A stretch of DNA of 64,000 bases from Owenia fusiformis (lineage: Eukaryota > Annelida > Polychaeta > Sabellida > Oweniidae). The notes under the pieces were generated by a model. It was not told the DNA's origin and ran no database searches. It saw nothing but the letters and a program-made list of their open reading frames with translations. The translations under genes were made by a program, and so were the position numbers. Positions 34,900 to 43,091 of the stretch are shown in pieces. Location of the stretch: assembly GCA_903813345.2 (NCBI GenBank), contig CAIIXF020000002.1, positions 34,862,109-34,926,108 of the forward strand, given 5' to 3'. The number at the start of each line of letters is the position of its first letter. Position 1 is the stretch's first letter.

Positions 34900-35865
34900 T
34901 CTGTCTATTGCATCCTTCCATACGTCAGTCCGTCCGTCTGTCCGTCCGTCCGGGTGATAACTCAAATACCGTTGGCCCGATTTTGTTCATATTTTGTACA
35001 AATATGCCCTATGGCGGTAGAGGTTCTACTCGAAAGCCGATTTTCAAAATGGCCACTCGTTTCAAAATGGCGGCCATTTCAATGCCGATTTTACAGTAAT
35101 TTAGGTACAATATATAAAACTGTAATAGCAATGTGTTTTAAATGTAAAGAAGTTATAAAGGACATAATAAAGCTAGAAATGTAGATATTTAAGAAACACA
35201 CGGCAGCCAACTTGTAAAATGGCGGCCCTTACACGCTATTTACGATTTTTGCTGTAACTTGAAAAGTAGTGGAGCGATTGTGTTCATATTTGATATTTGA
35301 ATACTCATAAGCATGGCACACTGTCTAATGATACTTTGGGTAGTAGGTGGCCATTTTGAAAAATGGCCGCCATTTTTACGTGTGTTATTTTACGTTTTTC
35401 CCCCATAACTTGAAAAGTAGTGGAGCGATTTTGTTCATATTTGATATGCGAATACTATAAGCATGGCACCCTGTCTATTGACACTTTGGTTTTGGGGTTT
35501 TTGGCCACCATTTTTACGTGTTTTATTTTAAGTTTTTTACTATAACACGAAAAGTAATAGAGCAATTTTGTTCATATTTGATATGTGAATACTCATAAGC
35601 ATGGCACAATATCTTATGACACTTCGGCTAGTAGGAGGCAATTTTTCAAAATGGCCATTAACATGTACATGCGTGCGATTTTGTTGAAATTTTATATGTG
35701 CCTTTCTAGAAGCAATTGTCCTTTTGACAATTTGGCAACTTAGCGAGCATTTTGAAAATGGTAGCCATTTTTATGTGTGTTTATGTACGATTCTTGCTAT
35801 AACTGAAAAAGTAGTAGAAGGATTTTGTAAAAATGGCAGCCATGGCTGTTCGATGGGATTTGCTA
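34900..35865. repeat. AAATGGC(C/G)GCCATTT-rich tandem repeat inside the Polinton
   Basis: Four to five units of roughly 120-180 bp, each with AACTTGAAAAGTAGTGGAGCGATT, TGTTCATATTTGATAT, CATAAGCATGGCAC and AAAATGGCCGCCATTTT. It opens with a GTCCGTCCGTCTGTCCGTCC tract at 34928, like the GACGGACAGACGG end of the 29.6-31.4 kb satellite. It looks like a host repeat inserted or captured in the element. Frames in it are artefacts. Confidence 0.75.
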
Positions 35866-36321
35866 CGCTTTGGCGTTGCTGTTGTCTAGTTGCAATATAA
35901 TATCAATACAACGTTAAATTAAACTGTTCTATAATATTTACATCTGTTTGATAAGTTCTACCTACACAATTGTATTTTAAATATAATTACAACATATTGT
36001 ACACATACTCTCATATATGAGAATCGTGTAGTTTGGAAATTAATAAAAGTTGTTCCTTGATACAACATAGAATAATTTGTTTATTTTACTACTCAATAAG
36101 AAACGATGCATAGGTGAGACTTTCATCTTAGATGGATAAGAAATGAATTGAATAAGAAAGGATGCACATATTATGATCTCTGTGTTTTCGTAGAGTGATG
36201 GTGATCACATTTTTTGAAGCACGAGGTTTCTTTTGTAACATAAATAACAAAACAATGACATAACACTTTGTTTTATAATGTACATTTACTCTTATATTTA
36301 TGTCATAAGTTTCTTTACATG

Positions 36322-38037
36322 TTAAATGCTGGTCATATCAGTACTATTACTTTCGGAATTGCTTTCATCATTATAATAAGATTGCTCTTCATCAGTAGAT
36401 TCTTCATCAGAATTGCTTTCATCATTATTATAAGATTGCTCTTCATCAGTAGATTCTTCATCAGAATTGCTTTCATCATTATTATAAGATTGCTCTTCAT
36501 CATCAGTAGACTTTGCTTCAGAATTGCTTTCATCATCATCTGTATCTTCTATGAATAGCTCATTAAACTTATGTTCATTATTCACAAGTGCCTTTTTGAT
36601 TGCAAGATCTCTAGAGACACCTCTCATCAACATATCATTCACTGCATCTACAATATTTCTGTGTAATGCATTGTCTGCTAAACCGAAAACTTGTTTTAAG
36701 ACCTTCTTATAGTGCTTCATAAATCTTTCCTTATCATTTCGTACAAGTTTCTTCTCAGCCTTTTCCATAGCTTCCTTTTCATTGTTTCCCCTATCCATAT
36801 ACTCCTTTACTTTATGATTATAATCTTTTTCATTATCACTTCTAGCCTTGTTTTTTAAATATACAAATATTTCATTTAATGTAAGATCAGCATCTTCTTC
36901 ACGGGAAGAATCTTGTCCTATTTGTGAGGTGGTTTCAATCTTCATTTTCTTGGGCAGTTGACCTTGCTCTTGGCACCAATTCCTGATGTGACGTTGCAAA
37001 TCGTGTACGCTGTCAAAGACTAAACCACAGTTATCACATGATACCATATTGTTACATCCGCCAGAGATTAAATGAGGAGACAAACAAGGAGAAGGTCCAG
37101 TTTTTATATCATGCATTCTTGTATCCTTTTCATGCGTTTGAGGTGTTTCTGGTAGCTCATGGTGAAGTACATTTGCATTACTTTCACGCTGTTGCGATTG
37201 ATTTGATTCATCCTGATTTTGTTTTGCTAATGGTTTTTGCAGCATTATATTTGTAGTTGTGGTAGGATTATACAATCTCATACTCTCAGGAGTTTCTTGC
37301 TTGAGGTCTACTAACAGGTAGCTGTAAGGTTGGTGTGTAGCCTTCTCATATGAATCCAATAACTTGTGAGACTTTCCAGGGTACATCTGATGAGCCAAAA
37401 CAGATACTTGTTGACGATCCCTAGGATTCTTATACAGCACAATGTAGTGGGAATTCAAACTGAGAGTGCGACTTTCTCTTCCACATGGAAACAGATTCTG
37501 CATCAAGCAAATCACACTTAGATTTCTGTGATGTGATCCACGCGTGTACAAATCAGTTATCCTTGTATCCTTTGTTATGTCACCCATTAAGTCGTCAAAG
37601 ATCAGTATGTTCCTCTGATTCACATCCAAAAACTCTGGGTTACTCAGCTCGTCTGGTATCCCCATCATAAATTCAATATTTGAGCTGATTGTCTTGATGT
37701 CATCATATAGAGGTTGCCATTGACTGTAACACCATATGATTCTTTGTGGTGTTGGAGATATTCTAGTACCAGCATGCTCAATCAGTTCCTTTACATATGT
37801 AGATTTCCCTGAACCTGTCGGGCCAACCACCATCATTGTGAATGGATGGTAGAGCACCTTTGAAATATCTCCTGTTGACATCATAACCTGATTTGTCGAA
37901 GAATAAGATCCCATTCCATACTGTCCTTTAGATATATGATCGTTTTTAGTTAGCTTACAGCCATGTACAATCTTCATGTGACGAATCGTATTGTCTTTGC
38001 GAGAAAACTGCTTCGAACATTCTCTACAGCTAAACAT
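36322..38037 (-). CDS. Polinton packaging ATPase fused to zinc fingers and an acidic repeat tail
   Basis: 571 residues, one exon. Residues 4-25 are a C2H2 finger (CRECSKQF...HMKIVH). The ATPase core (about 62-260) has Walker A GPTGSGKST (72-80), Walker B NILIFDDLM (143-151) and the QNLFP sensor-like segment (180-184), as in the A32/FtsK-HerA packaging ATPases of Polintons and large DNA viruses, which drive DNA into the capsid. A second finger of C2HC form lies at about 334-355 (CDNCGLVF...HIRNWC). The last 70 or so residues are an acidic 18-residue repeat (DESNSDEESTDEEQS). The ATPase is normally a stand-alone protein of about 250 residues, so the extensions more than double it. It is the left-most gene of the minus-strand set, and the tail ends close to the ATGGC repeat. 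Confidence 0.88.
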   Translation of the reverse strand: MFSCRECSKQFSRKDNTIRHMKIVHGCKLTKNDHISKGQYGMGSYSSTNQVMMSTGDISKVLYHPFTMMVVGPTGSGKSTYVKELIEHAGTRISPTPQRIIWCYSQWQPLYDDIKTISSNIEFMMGIPDELSNPEFLDVNQRNILIFDDLMGDITKDTRITDLYTRGSHHRNLSVICLMQNLFPCGRESRTLSLNSHYIVLYKNPRDRQQVSVLAHQMYPGKSHKLLDSYEKATHQPYSYLLVDLKQETPESMRLYNPTTTTNIMLQKPLAKQNQDESNQSQQRESNANVLHHELPETPQTHEKDTRMHDIKTGPSPCLSPHLISGGCNNMVSCDNCGLVFDSVHDLQRHIRNWCQEQGQLPKKMKIETTSQIGQDSSREEDADLTLNEIFVYLKNKARSDNEKDYNHKVKEYMDRGNNEKEAMEKAEKKLVRNDKERFMKHYKKVLKQVFGLADNALHRNIVDAVNDMLMRGVSRDLAIKKALVNNEHKFNELFIEDTDDDESNSEAKSTDDEEQSYNNDESNSDEESTDEEQSYNNDESNSDEESTDEEQSYYNDESNSESNSTDMTSI

Positions 38038-38149
38038 GGTGTTTGTCTTTTAAGAGTTTTGTTTAAATGAAGATGTCAACTAATCACTAATGTACTTATA
38101 TCTGAATCTACTTTTTAGTAGCCTAGTACAGAAACATAACACGATTATT

Positions 38150-38570
38150 TGATGTAGGTGAGATTAGGAAGAGAAGGGAATGAGAAGGAGAGGAGTAGAT
38201 GAGGAGGAGAAGGGAATGAGGAGGAGAAGGGAATGAGGAGGAGAAGGGAATGAGGAGTAAAGGAAACAAGGATGAGAGAATGAGAGGAGGGGGAAAAAAA
38301 TGGAGTGAGGTGGAAGAGGGAATGAGGATGATGAGGAGGGAGTGAGGAGGGGGAGGGGGGAATGAGGAAAAGGAGAGAATGAGGGAGGGGAAGAGCATGA
38401 GGGAATGAGGTTGGGGAGGGAATGGGAATGGGGAGGAGGATGAGGGATTTAGGAGGAGGAGTGGTGAGGAGGATGAGGAGGGAATGAGGAGGAGAGAATG
38501 TGAGGAGGGAATAAGGAGGATGGGAGGGAATGAGGAGAGGAGGAGGGAATGAGTAGTAGAGGATGATATT
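38150..38570. repeat. Purine-only GGA/GAA tract
   Basis: About 420 bases almost purely A and G on the plus strand (GAGGAGAAGGGAATGAGG types). It separates the ATPase gene from the integrase gene inside the Polinton. A 91-codon frame on the minus strand here is a by-product of this composition (Ser/Pro/Phe/Leu only). Confidence 0.9.
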
Positions 38571-38623
38571 GTATGCTGTGATGATTTCTTATTAATTGGT
38601 CATTGTTGTACTGCCATTGGTTT

Positions 38624-39892
38624 TTATTCGAAATCTTTCAATTGGCTTTCGTTTAACCAACTATCAAATTTACTCGAGTAATTAAGCCAACGTACAAGCA
38701 CTTGCTTGCGTCCCTTGAATCGTCTCCTACGCAAGATCTTTTCTATTCTAAAAAGTTGATTCCTCTCAACGTTTGCAGCAAGCAGCTGCGATTCGTAAAA
38801 GGCTCCTTTGATTATTTCACCATTAAGATCTGTCAACCCATAGGTTGGCGGTTCAGTCCGATTTACTGAGGTTATTATGAATAACTCTTGACTCCAGGAC
38901 ATCAGGTAGCCTGGAGTATAATCAGCACTCTTTTCCAATGAAATTCGCACAGTTTGATTTTCCTTAAATTTTGGTTTAAATTCCAAAGGTCGTTTGGTGT
39001 ATGAGTCGTAATAGAGTTTATACCAAACTTTATCTTGATTGGATATGTTCACCTCAGAAGGAGCCATGCCAATTGATTCCATGTATGAGGAGTTGATGGA
39101 CTTTACAATATCTGGAAGACTGCTTAGATACTTGAAGGTGTTGTTAGCGTACATGTAACGCACCAATCGTTCCTTCAATCGTTTAATTCCGTTTTCCGCA
39201 ATCGATGCCTTCATGTTCCCAAACGCTAAGATATGATCAATTTTTTCACGTTTCAAGTAATCCTTGACAGATTTATTCACAAATTCTCCACCCTGAAACA
39301 GAATCATCATCTAGGTTAGAATATTGTAGAATATTTAATACAATTGCAAGATGAGTTGCTTTGATATAGTAATTCTATTTTCTCTCGCCAGATCTATATG
39401 TACACCAACAGTGAACTATCATACCTGATCACTTCTTATCTGTAGCGGAGTAGGCATATCCTTTTTTAACGCTTCAAGTGCCTTGACAACCTCTCCACCT
39501 CTTTTCGATGTTAAGGGATGCACCCACATGTAACGGGAAAGCGCGCTAACAATCACTAACAAATAGCTTATCTTTGAATTATACTTTGAATATGTTTTCA
39601 AATCAGCTAGATCCATATCGTACATTTGATACATGGATGAAACGATAATTTTGCGACGATTCTTAATTTTCTTAGGTTTTCTGAACAATGCATAAGACTC
39701 TTGATTGTTAATCCAGCTCTTGACTTGAGCTTGAGTGATACCCAATGACCTAACTTGTCTCCACAGACGAATTGGACTCGAAAACGAGCCGGGTCTACCT
39801 AACGTGTAATAGGCCGATTTCAGAGCTCTTTTCATGGAACTTGATAATACTTTTTTCTTAGTACTTCTAGTCTTTTTAATAGCCTTCGTCAT
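38624..39892 (-). CDS. Polinton integrase with chromodomain, one intron
   Basis: Two exons, 39892-39425 and 39292-38624, joined by a 132-base GT..AG intron (39424-39293) in phase 0; about 378 residues. The N-terminus is basic (KKTRSTKKK). The catalytic core is of retroviral type: first Asp in YDMDLADL (about D94), second in IRSDQ (D155), Glu in ASIAENG (about E189). The last 43 residues are a chromodomain (FRIEKILRRRRFKG ... VRWLNYSSKFDSW), typical of Polinton and some retrotransposon integrases and thought to guide insertion to marked chromatin. The enzyme would catalyse insertion and the CACGTT duplication. The intron falls one codon after the second catalytic Asp. If it were not spliced the protein would stop just after that point, so splicing decides activity. 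Confidence 0.88.
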
Positions 39893-39965
39893 CGTAAGGT
39901 TGTAACTTCAACAAGTGAACAGAATAATTGTTTTGTGTTTATATTTATTAAAATTAAAAGTACAA

Positions 39966-40457
39966 TTATAAAATTGTTGATGGGAGGGTGAGCATAATAT
40001 CATTGTACTTCACTTTTAGAAAATACTTGACAAACTCATCATTTTCTCTAAGATTGTGCTTTGAAAATGAATTGACAATACATCTCATGCTAGTTTTCCT
40101 ACATCGTTTATTTAAATAGTATACACAGTGATGACCACACGTTGTGTCTAGTCCTTGAATTCTAGTGTTGTTGTATAAAAAATGCGTACTATTGTTCACA
40201 AGAATATCTTGAAATATAGAATTATAATAGTCAGGCGAATGTCCCATGGAATCATAAAACTCTGCTGGTGCGTTATCATAAAACGCAAATGCACACCAAT
40301 GCTCTCCAACCATCGAACTATCCTGTGTGTTAACAATGAAATAGGATGGTCTTTTCGTAACTTTTGTAGGTAGCTCATCCAGTGCGTATACACCGTGGGT
40401 TTTTAAGCGCAGACAAGCGTCCGAATTCATGATTCGCTCCAATTGATACGTATTCAT
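39966..40457 (-). CDS. Polinton adenovirus-type cysteine protease
   Basis: 163 residues, one exon. The C5-type catalytic set is present in order: His53 (GEHWCAF), Asp69 (EFYDSMG), Gln101 (RIQG) and Cys107 (TTCGHHC). In adenoviruses this enzyme cleaves capsid precursors during maturation, and Polintons keep a homologue. Its ATG shares one base with the stop of the preceding capsid gene (TAATG), so both are probably read from one message or made by re-initiation. Size is close to the usual 180-200 residues for the family. Confidence 0.88.
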   Translation of the reverse strand: MNTYQLERIMNSDACLRLKTHGVYALDELPTKVTKRPSYFIVNTQDSSMVGEHWCAFAFYDNAPAEFYDSMGHSPDYYNSIFQDILVNNSTHFLYNNTRIQGLDTTCGHHCVYYLNKRCRKTSMRCIVNSFSKHNLRENDEFVKYFLKVKYNDIMLTLPSTIL

Positions 40458-41791
40458 TATGTAACTGTAACACCGCGAAAGCGGTCAATCTCCAGTATTC
40501 GATGGAATGTTCCTAAAACGATCACGCACACCGGTTCTTGTAGGGCAGTCTCAAAGCGTCCTTCAAGTTTCAGTTGCCCTCCTTTAAGTAACGGGAACAC
40601 AGTTTTATTTTCGTCTGCCGCATTCAACTGGAAACGAAATATCGAAAATCCTGATTTGAAATCGTCCACCTCGATATCAGTATTGTTGTCGTGATTTGGT
40701 AATGATGTTTCAAAGAGTCTCAAATATGCCGACAGATATTGTTCACTCTCAATTAGATCGCTGGAAAATTTTAATGTGAGTGGTTTCGAAGGTACATCTT
40801 GAGAATCCACCTGAGTTGTTAGACTGGATAGGTTGAAGTGATCCATGTACAGCGGATTTGTGTCATATGTACCAGCATAGGCGCGGGCTGATACGAAAAA
40901 AGCAGTGAGGCAAGAGGGTATGCGTCCTTGAAATATGTTATCCCAAGAAAAGTTAAAGTTGCCTGATGCTAGGCTTTTCACTTTGACTTCCACATCCTGG
41001 TAAGGATATATAGCAGGCGTTCGAAGCATCACCTCGTTGTGTGCTTTAATAACGGCGGGATTAACTTCTACCATGCAAGCCTCGAAGTAAGCATCTGTTA
41101 CAATTAACCGCCATTTTTGTGGATCATCGGAAACTAAACAAAATTCACTGCTATTTGGCCATAATTTTATTTTGACTTCAACTCCATTGAGAAGCAGGCG
41201 ATCCGATTGAAGAAAACTTTCATATATCGGTCCAGTTAGTTCTACTTCTCGGCTGTTTCTATAATCCATATATCGCATTAATAGTCCTTGGTTCCCTCCT
41301 GTCCAAACATTATTTGTAGCGGGAAACATGTCATCTTTTCTATAGCCCTGCGCTTGCATCCATGACTTTTTATCTGCTGAAGAAAAGTTTTGTAGTACGT
41401 GCAGATAAGCTTTGTACGCGAAATCAGGCGTGGCCTCTGTAATGGATTTTTGTTGAACTTGAATGTCAATACGATTCCATAATGTTTGTAAAAGCAAGTT
41501 AATAGGACCGCATTTTTTAGGTCCCTGTATGTCACTTGGATCCCAATTCATAGTATCACCATTAGCCTGAACTATTTTTACTTTGACATGCAGGCGAGAT
41601 CGTTTTAAACTCAAATAGTCCATACCATTGTTTGGTATATTAAATTCCACACAACTACCATGGGTGAGGCTTGAAGTTGGTCGATATTCCACCCATTTAA
41701 AACGAGAAATACTTGTATCAGTTAATGGGGTGTTAAAAAGCATTAGTTCTGTGGATGACGATTCATCACTTCCTACCAGCTTTTCCGCCAT
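40457..41791 (-). CDS. Polinton major capsid protein-like (double jelly-roll candidate)
   Basis: 444 residues, no membrane segment or signal, beta-rich alternating pattern. It resembles the invertebrate proteins often labelled F54H12.2-like, which I associate with Polinton major capsid proteins. Segments of note are NNGMDYLSLKRSRLHVKVKI near residue 53, TDAYFEACMVEVNPAVIKAHNEV mid-protein, and a C-terminal GTFHRILEIDRFRGV. The order penton, basic protein, capsid, protease fits the family. The ATG (41791) lies 26 bases inside the end of the upstream basic-protein frame. Assignment rests on size, neighbours and recollection of the family; a fold search would settle it. Confidence 0.8.
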   Translation of the reverse strand: MAEKLVGSDESSSTELMLFNTPLTDTSISRFKWVEYRPTSSLTHGSCVEFNIPNNGMDYLSLKRSRLHVKVKIVQANGDTMNWDPSDIQGPKKCGPINLLLQTLWNRIDIQVQQKSITEATPDFAYKAYLHVLQNFSSADKKSWMQAQGYRKDDMFPATNNVWTGGNQGLLMRYMDYRNSREVELTGPIYESFLQSDRLLLNGVEVKIKLWPNSSEFCLVSDDPQKWRLIVTDAYFEACMVEVNPAVIKAHNEVMLRTPAIYPYQDVEVKVKSLASGNFNFSWDNIFQGRIPSCLTAFFVSARAYAGTYDTNPLYMDHFNLSSLTTQVDSQDVPSKPLTLKFSSDLIESEQYLSAYLRLFETSLPNHDNNTDIEVDDFKSGFSIFRFQLNAADENKTVFPLLKGGQLKLEGRFETALQEPVCVIVLGTFHRILEIDRFRGVTVT

Positions 41792-42215
41792 TTCGTTTTT
41801 TCTTAGTTAATATATCGCTGACTCTGGTAGTTTTATATCTTTTCTTTAAATTGTTTGTTTTGGATTTTCTTTTTATCACAGCTTTCTTCTTTTGCGGAGC
41901 TCTTTTAATAGGTCTACGTCGTTTGCTGTCAATTAATCGATTTGGTCTACCTGGAGGTTGCAGAGATCTTTTAAATGTATTCGATCTTTTCCCTCTCTTC
42001 AATTCCGCACTTGCTCTCTGCACTACAGCTTGTGATGGGCTCACTAAATTAATAGTTGACCCACCTTCTTGGTTGTTTCTTATTGAATATCGGCTATCGT
42101 TTAATGAAATGTTCTTTTGAGATTTTTTAGAGTTCATAGGTAAACTGCGGTTCACGGATGATGCGAAAAAGTGCCCCCATTTAGTATCATCTGGTGTGTA
42201 ACTAGATAGTCTCAT
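41766..42215 (-). CDS. Basic Polinton protein, possible core/DNA-binding virion protein
   Basis: 149 codons from ATG 42215. The frame is open up to 42260, but the ATG at 42215 follows the penton stop by only 8 bases, so I chose it. The protein is strongly basic, above all in the last 80 residues (KRRRPIKRAPQKKK, KKRYKTTR, KKKRNGGKAGRK). Small basic proteins that condense DNA (adenovirus pVII/pX types) occur in related elements, so a core role is likely, but no specific homology is visible. It overlaps the start of the capsid gene by 26 bases in another frame. Confidence 0.6.
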   Translation of the reverse strand: MRLSSYTPDDTKWGHFFASSVNRSLPMNSKKSQKNISLNDSRYSIRNNQEGGSTINLVSPSQAVVQRASAELKRGKRSNTFKRSLQPPGRPNRLIDSKRRRPIKRAPQKKKAVIKRKSKTNNLKKRYKTTRVSDILTKKKRNGGKAGRK

Positions 42216-42223
42216 CTTGAAGT

Positions 42224-42667
42224 CTATACAATATGCGCTTTTTTGAAGTGTAACACACAAAAGAACGTATCGTTGTTAAATGAAAAAGCTTCGGTACCCT
42301 TTGCTTCTTTTATACTGATAGATATGTGTTGGAATCCTGATGGTATAACGGGTGTATAAAGAACAGGGTTATAAGATTGACAATTCCCAGTGTAGAAAAT
42401 GTCATCCTGGGTAGCGTGTACTTGTCTTAACAACTGAATATTTTCACCGCCAACTATGGTACCGTAACAAAGATTGCACATCACATTCATTACGATTCTC
42501 CCGTATACTGTTGGATGTCTCAATTCCACCAATCCACACTGCCATTGTTCATCAGGATTCAATGAAATATATTCGGGTAATTTAACTGTGAACTTGGTAT
42601 TATTGTTAGAAGGATATGTATCCATAGAATCAGTGCTGTTCAAGTATATATAAAATTGTGAAATCAT
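42224..42667 (-). CDS. Polinton penton-like minor capsid protein (single jelly-roll candidate)
   Basis: 147 residues, the first gene of the minus-strand block, starting 72 bases inside the right terminal repeat. It opens MISQFYIYLNSTDS and includes NNTKFTVKLPEYISL, a start I associate with Polinton minor capsid (penton) proteins. The overall beta-strand pattern and length fit a single jelly roll. Cys-rich centre (MNVMCNLCYG). In virions of this type it would sit at the five-fold vertices. The likely promoter is in the 70 bases between its ATG and the terminal repeat. Confidence 0.72.
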   Translation of the reverse strand: MISQFYIYLNSTDSMDTYPSNNNTKFTVKLPEYISLNPDEQWQCGLVELRHPTVYGRIVMNVMCNLCYGTIVGGENIQLLRQVHATQDDIFYTGNCQSYNPVLYTPVIPSGFQHISISIKEAKGTEAFSFNNDTFFCVLHFKKAHIV

Positions 42668-42738
42668 GTTTCAACCTCAAGAGATCTAGTATTTATGAAT
42701 ATTTTTTCTTAATCAAGTATATTTATGATATACTGGGA

Positions 42739-43085
42739 CGTTATGCATCTCAAATTGAAGCTACCACAAACCTCAGGTTATCACTATGGTTACTACAAAA
42801 GCAAGCATCTCATCATTAGTAAAAATGTTATTAACCCCTGGCATCTCATTCCTGGTATCTCACTTTAGGCACCGCAAAGTAGTCTCAGCATCTCATTTCT
42901 GGCATCGCATTTTTAGACACCGCAAAGTAGTCTCAGCATCTCATTCCTGGCATCGCATTTTAAGACACCGCAAAGTAATCCCGTGCGCATTTTTAGACAC
43001 CGCAAAGTAGTCTCAGCATCTCATTCCTGGCATCGCATTTTAAGACACCGCAAAGTAATCCCGTGCCTCCTTAACATACACTACT
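42739..43085 (-). repeat. Right terminal inverted repeat (347 bp)
   Basis: Complement of the left repeat plus 128 extra bases made of an 80-base and a 48-base internal duplication (unit GATGCCAGGAATGAGATGC + GACTACTTTGCGGTG...). The outer ~75 and inner ~140 bases match the left repeat almost perfectly. Confidence 0.92.
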
Positions 43086-43091
43086 CACGTT
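43086..43091. other. 6-bp target duplication, right (CACGTT)
   Basis: Same as 32984-32989; fixes the right border of the Polinton. Confidence 0.9.

Larger units (their letters stand above)
32990..43085. mobile_element. Polinton/Maverick-type virus-like element, 10.1 kb, no DNA polymerase found
   Basis: Both ends are inverted repeats beginning AGTAGTGTATG, and both borders carry CACGTT. Polintons are known for AG...CT ends, 6-bp duplications, a retrovirus-like integrase, a packaging ATPase, an adenovirus-type protease and jelly-roll capsid proteins. All of these are seen here on the minus strand. The element is short (Polintons are usually 15-20 kb) and has no reading frame long enough for the expected protein-primed family-B polymerase. 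It is inserted between the aldo-keto reductase gene and the 44.4 kb signal-peptide exon. The open frames and near-identical ends suggest recent insertion. Confidence 0.92.

Noticed and set aside
33209-36300. A hidden family-B DNA polymerase in the left arm of the Polinton.
   Set aside because: I looked for long frames and for polymerase motifs (YGDTDS-type) on both strands and found none; only short frames and a tandem repeat.
36268-36558. 96-codon plus-strand frame rich in Ile and Phe.
   Set aside because: It is the complement of the acidic repeat of the ATPase gene.
38123-38398. 91-codon Ser/Pro/Leu frame.
   Set aside because: Produced by the purine-only tract read on the other strand.
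41755-42120. 121-codon plus-strand frame that looks membrane-like.
   Set aside because: Complement of the Lys/Arg-rich basic protein, which automatically reads as Phe/Leu.
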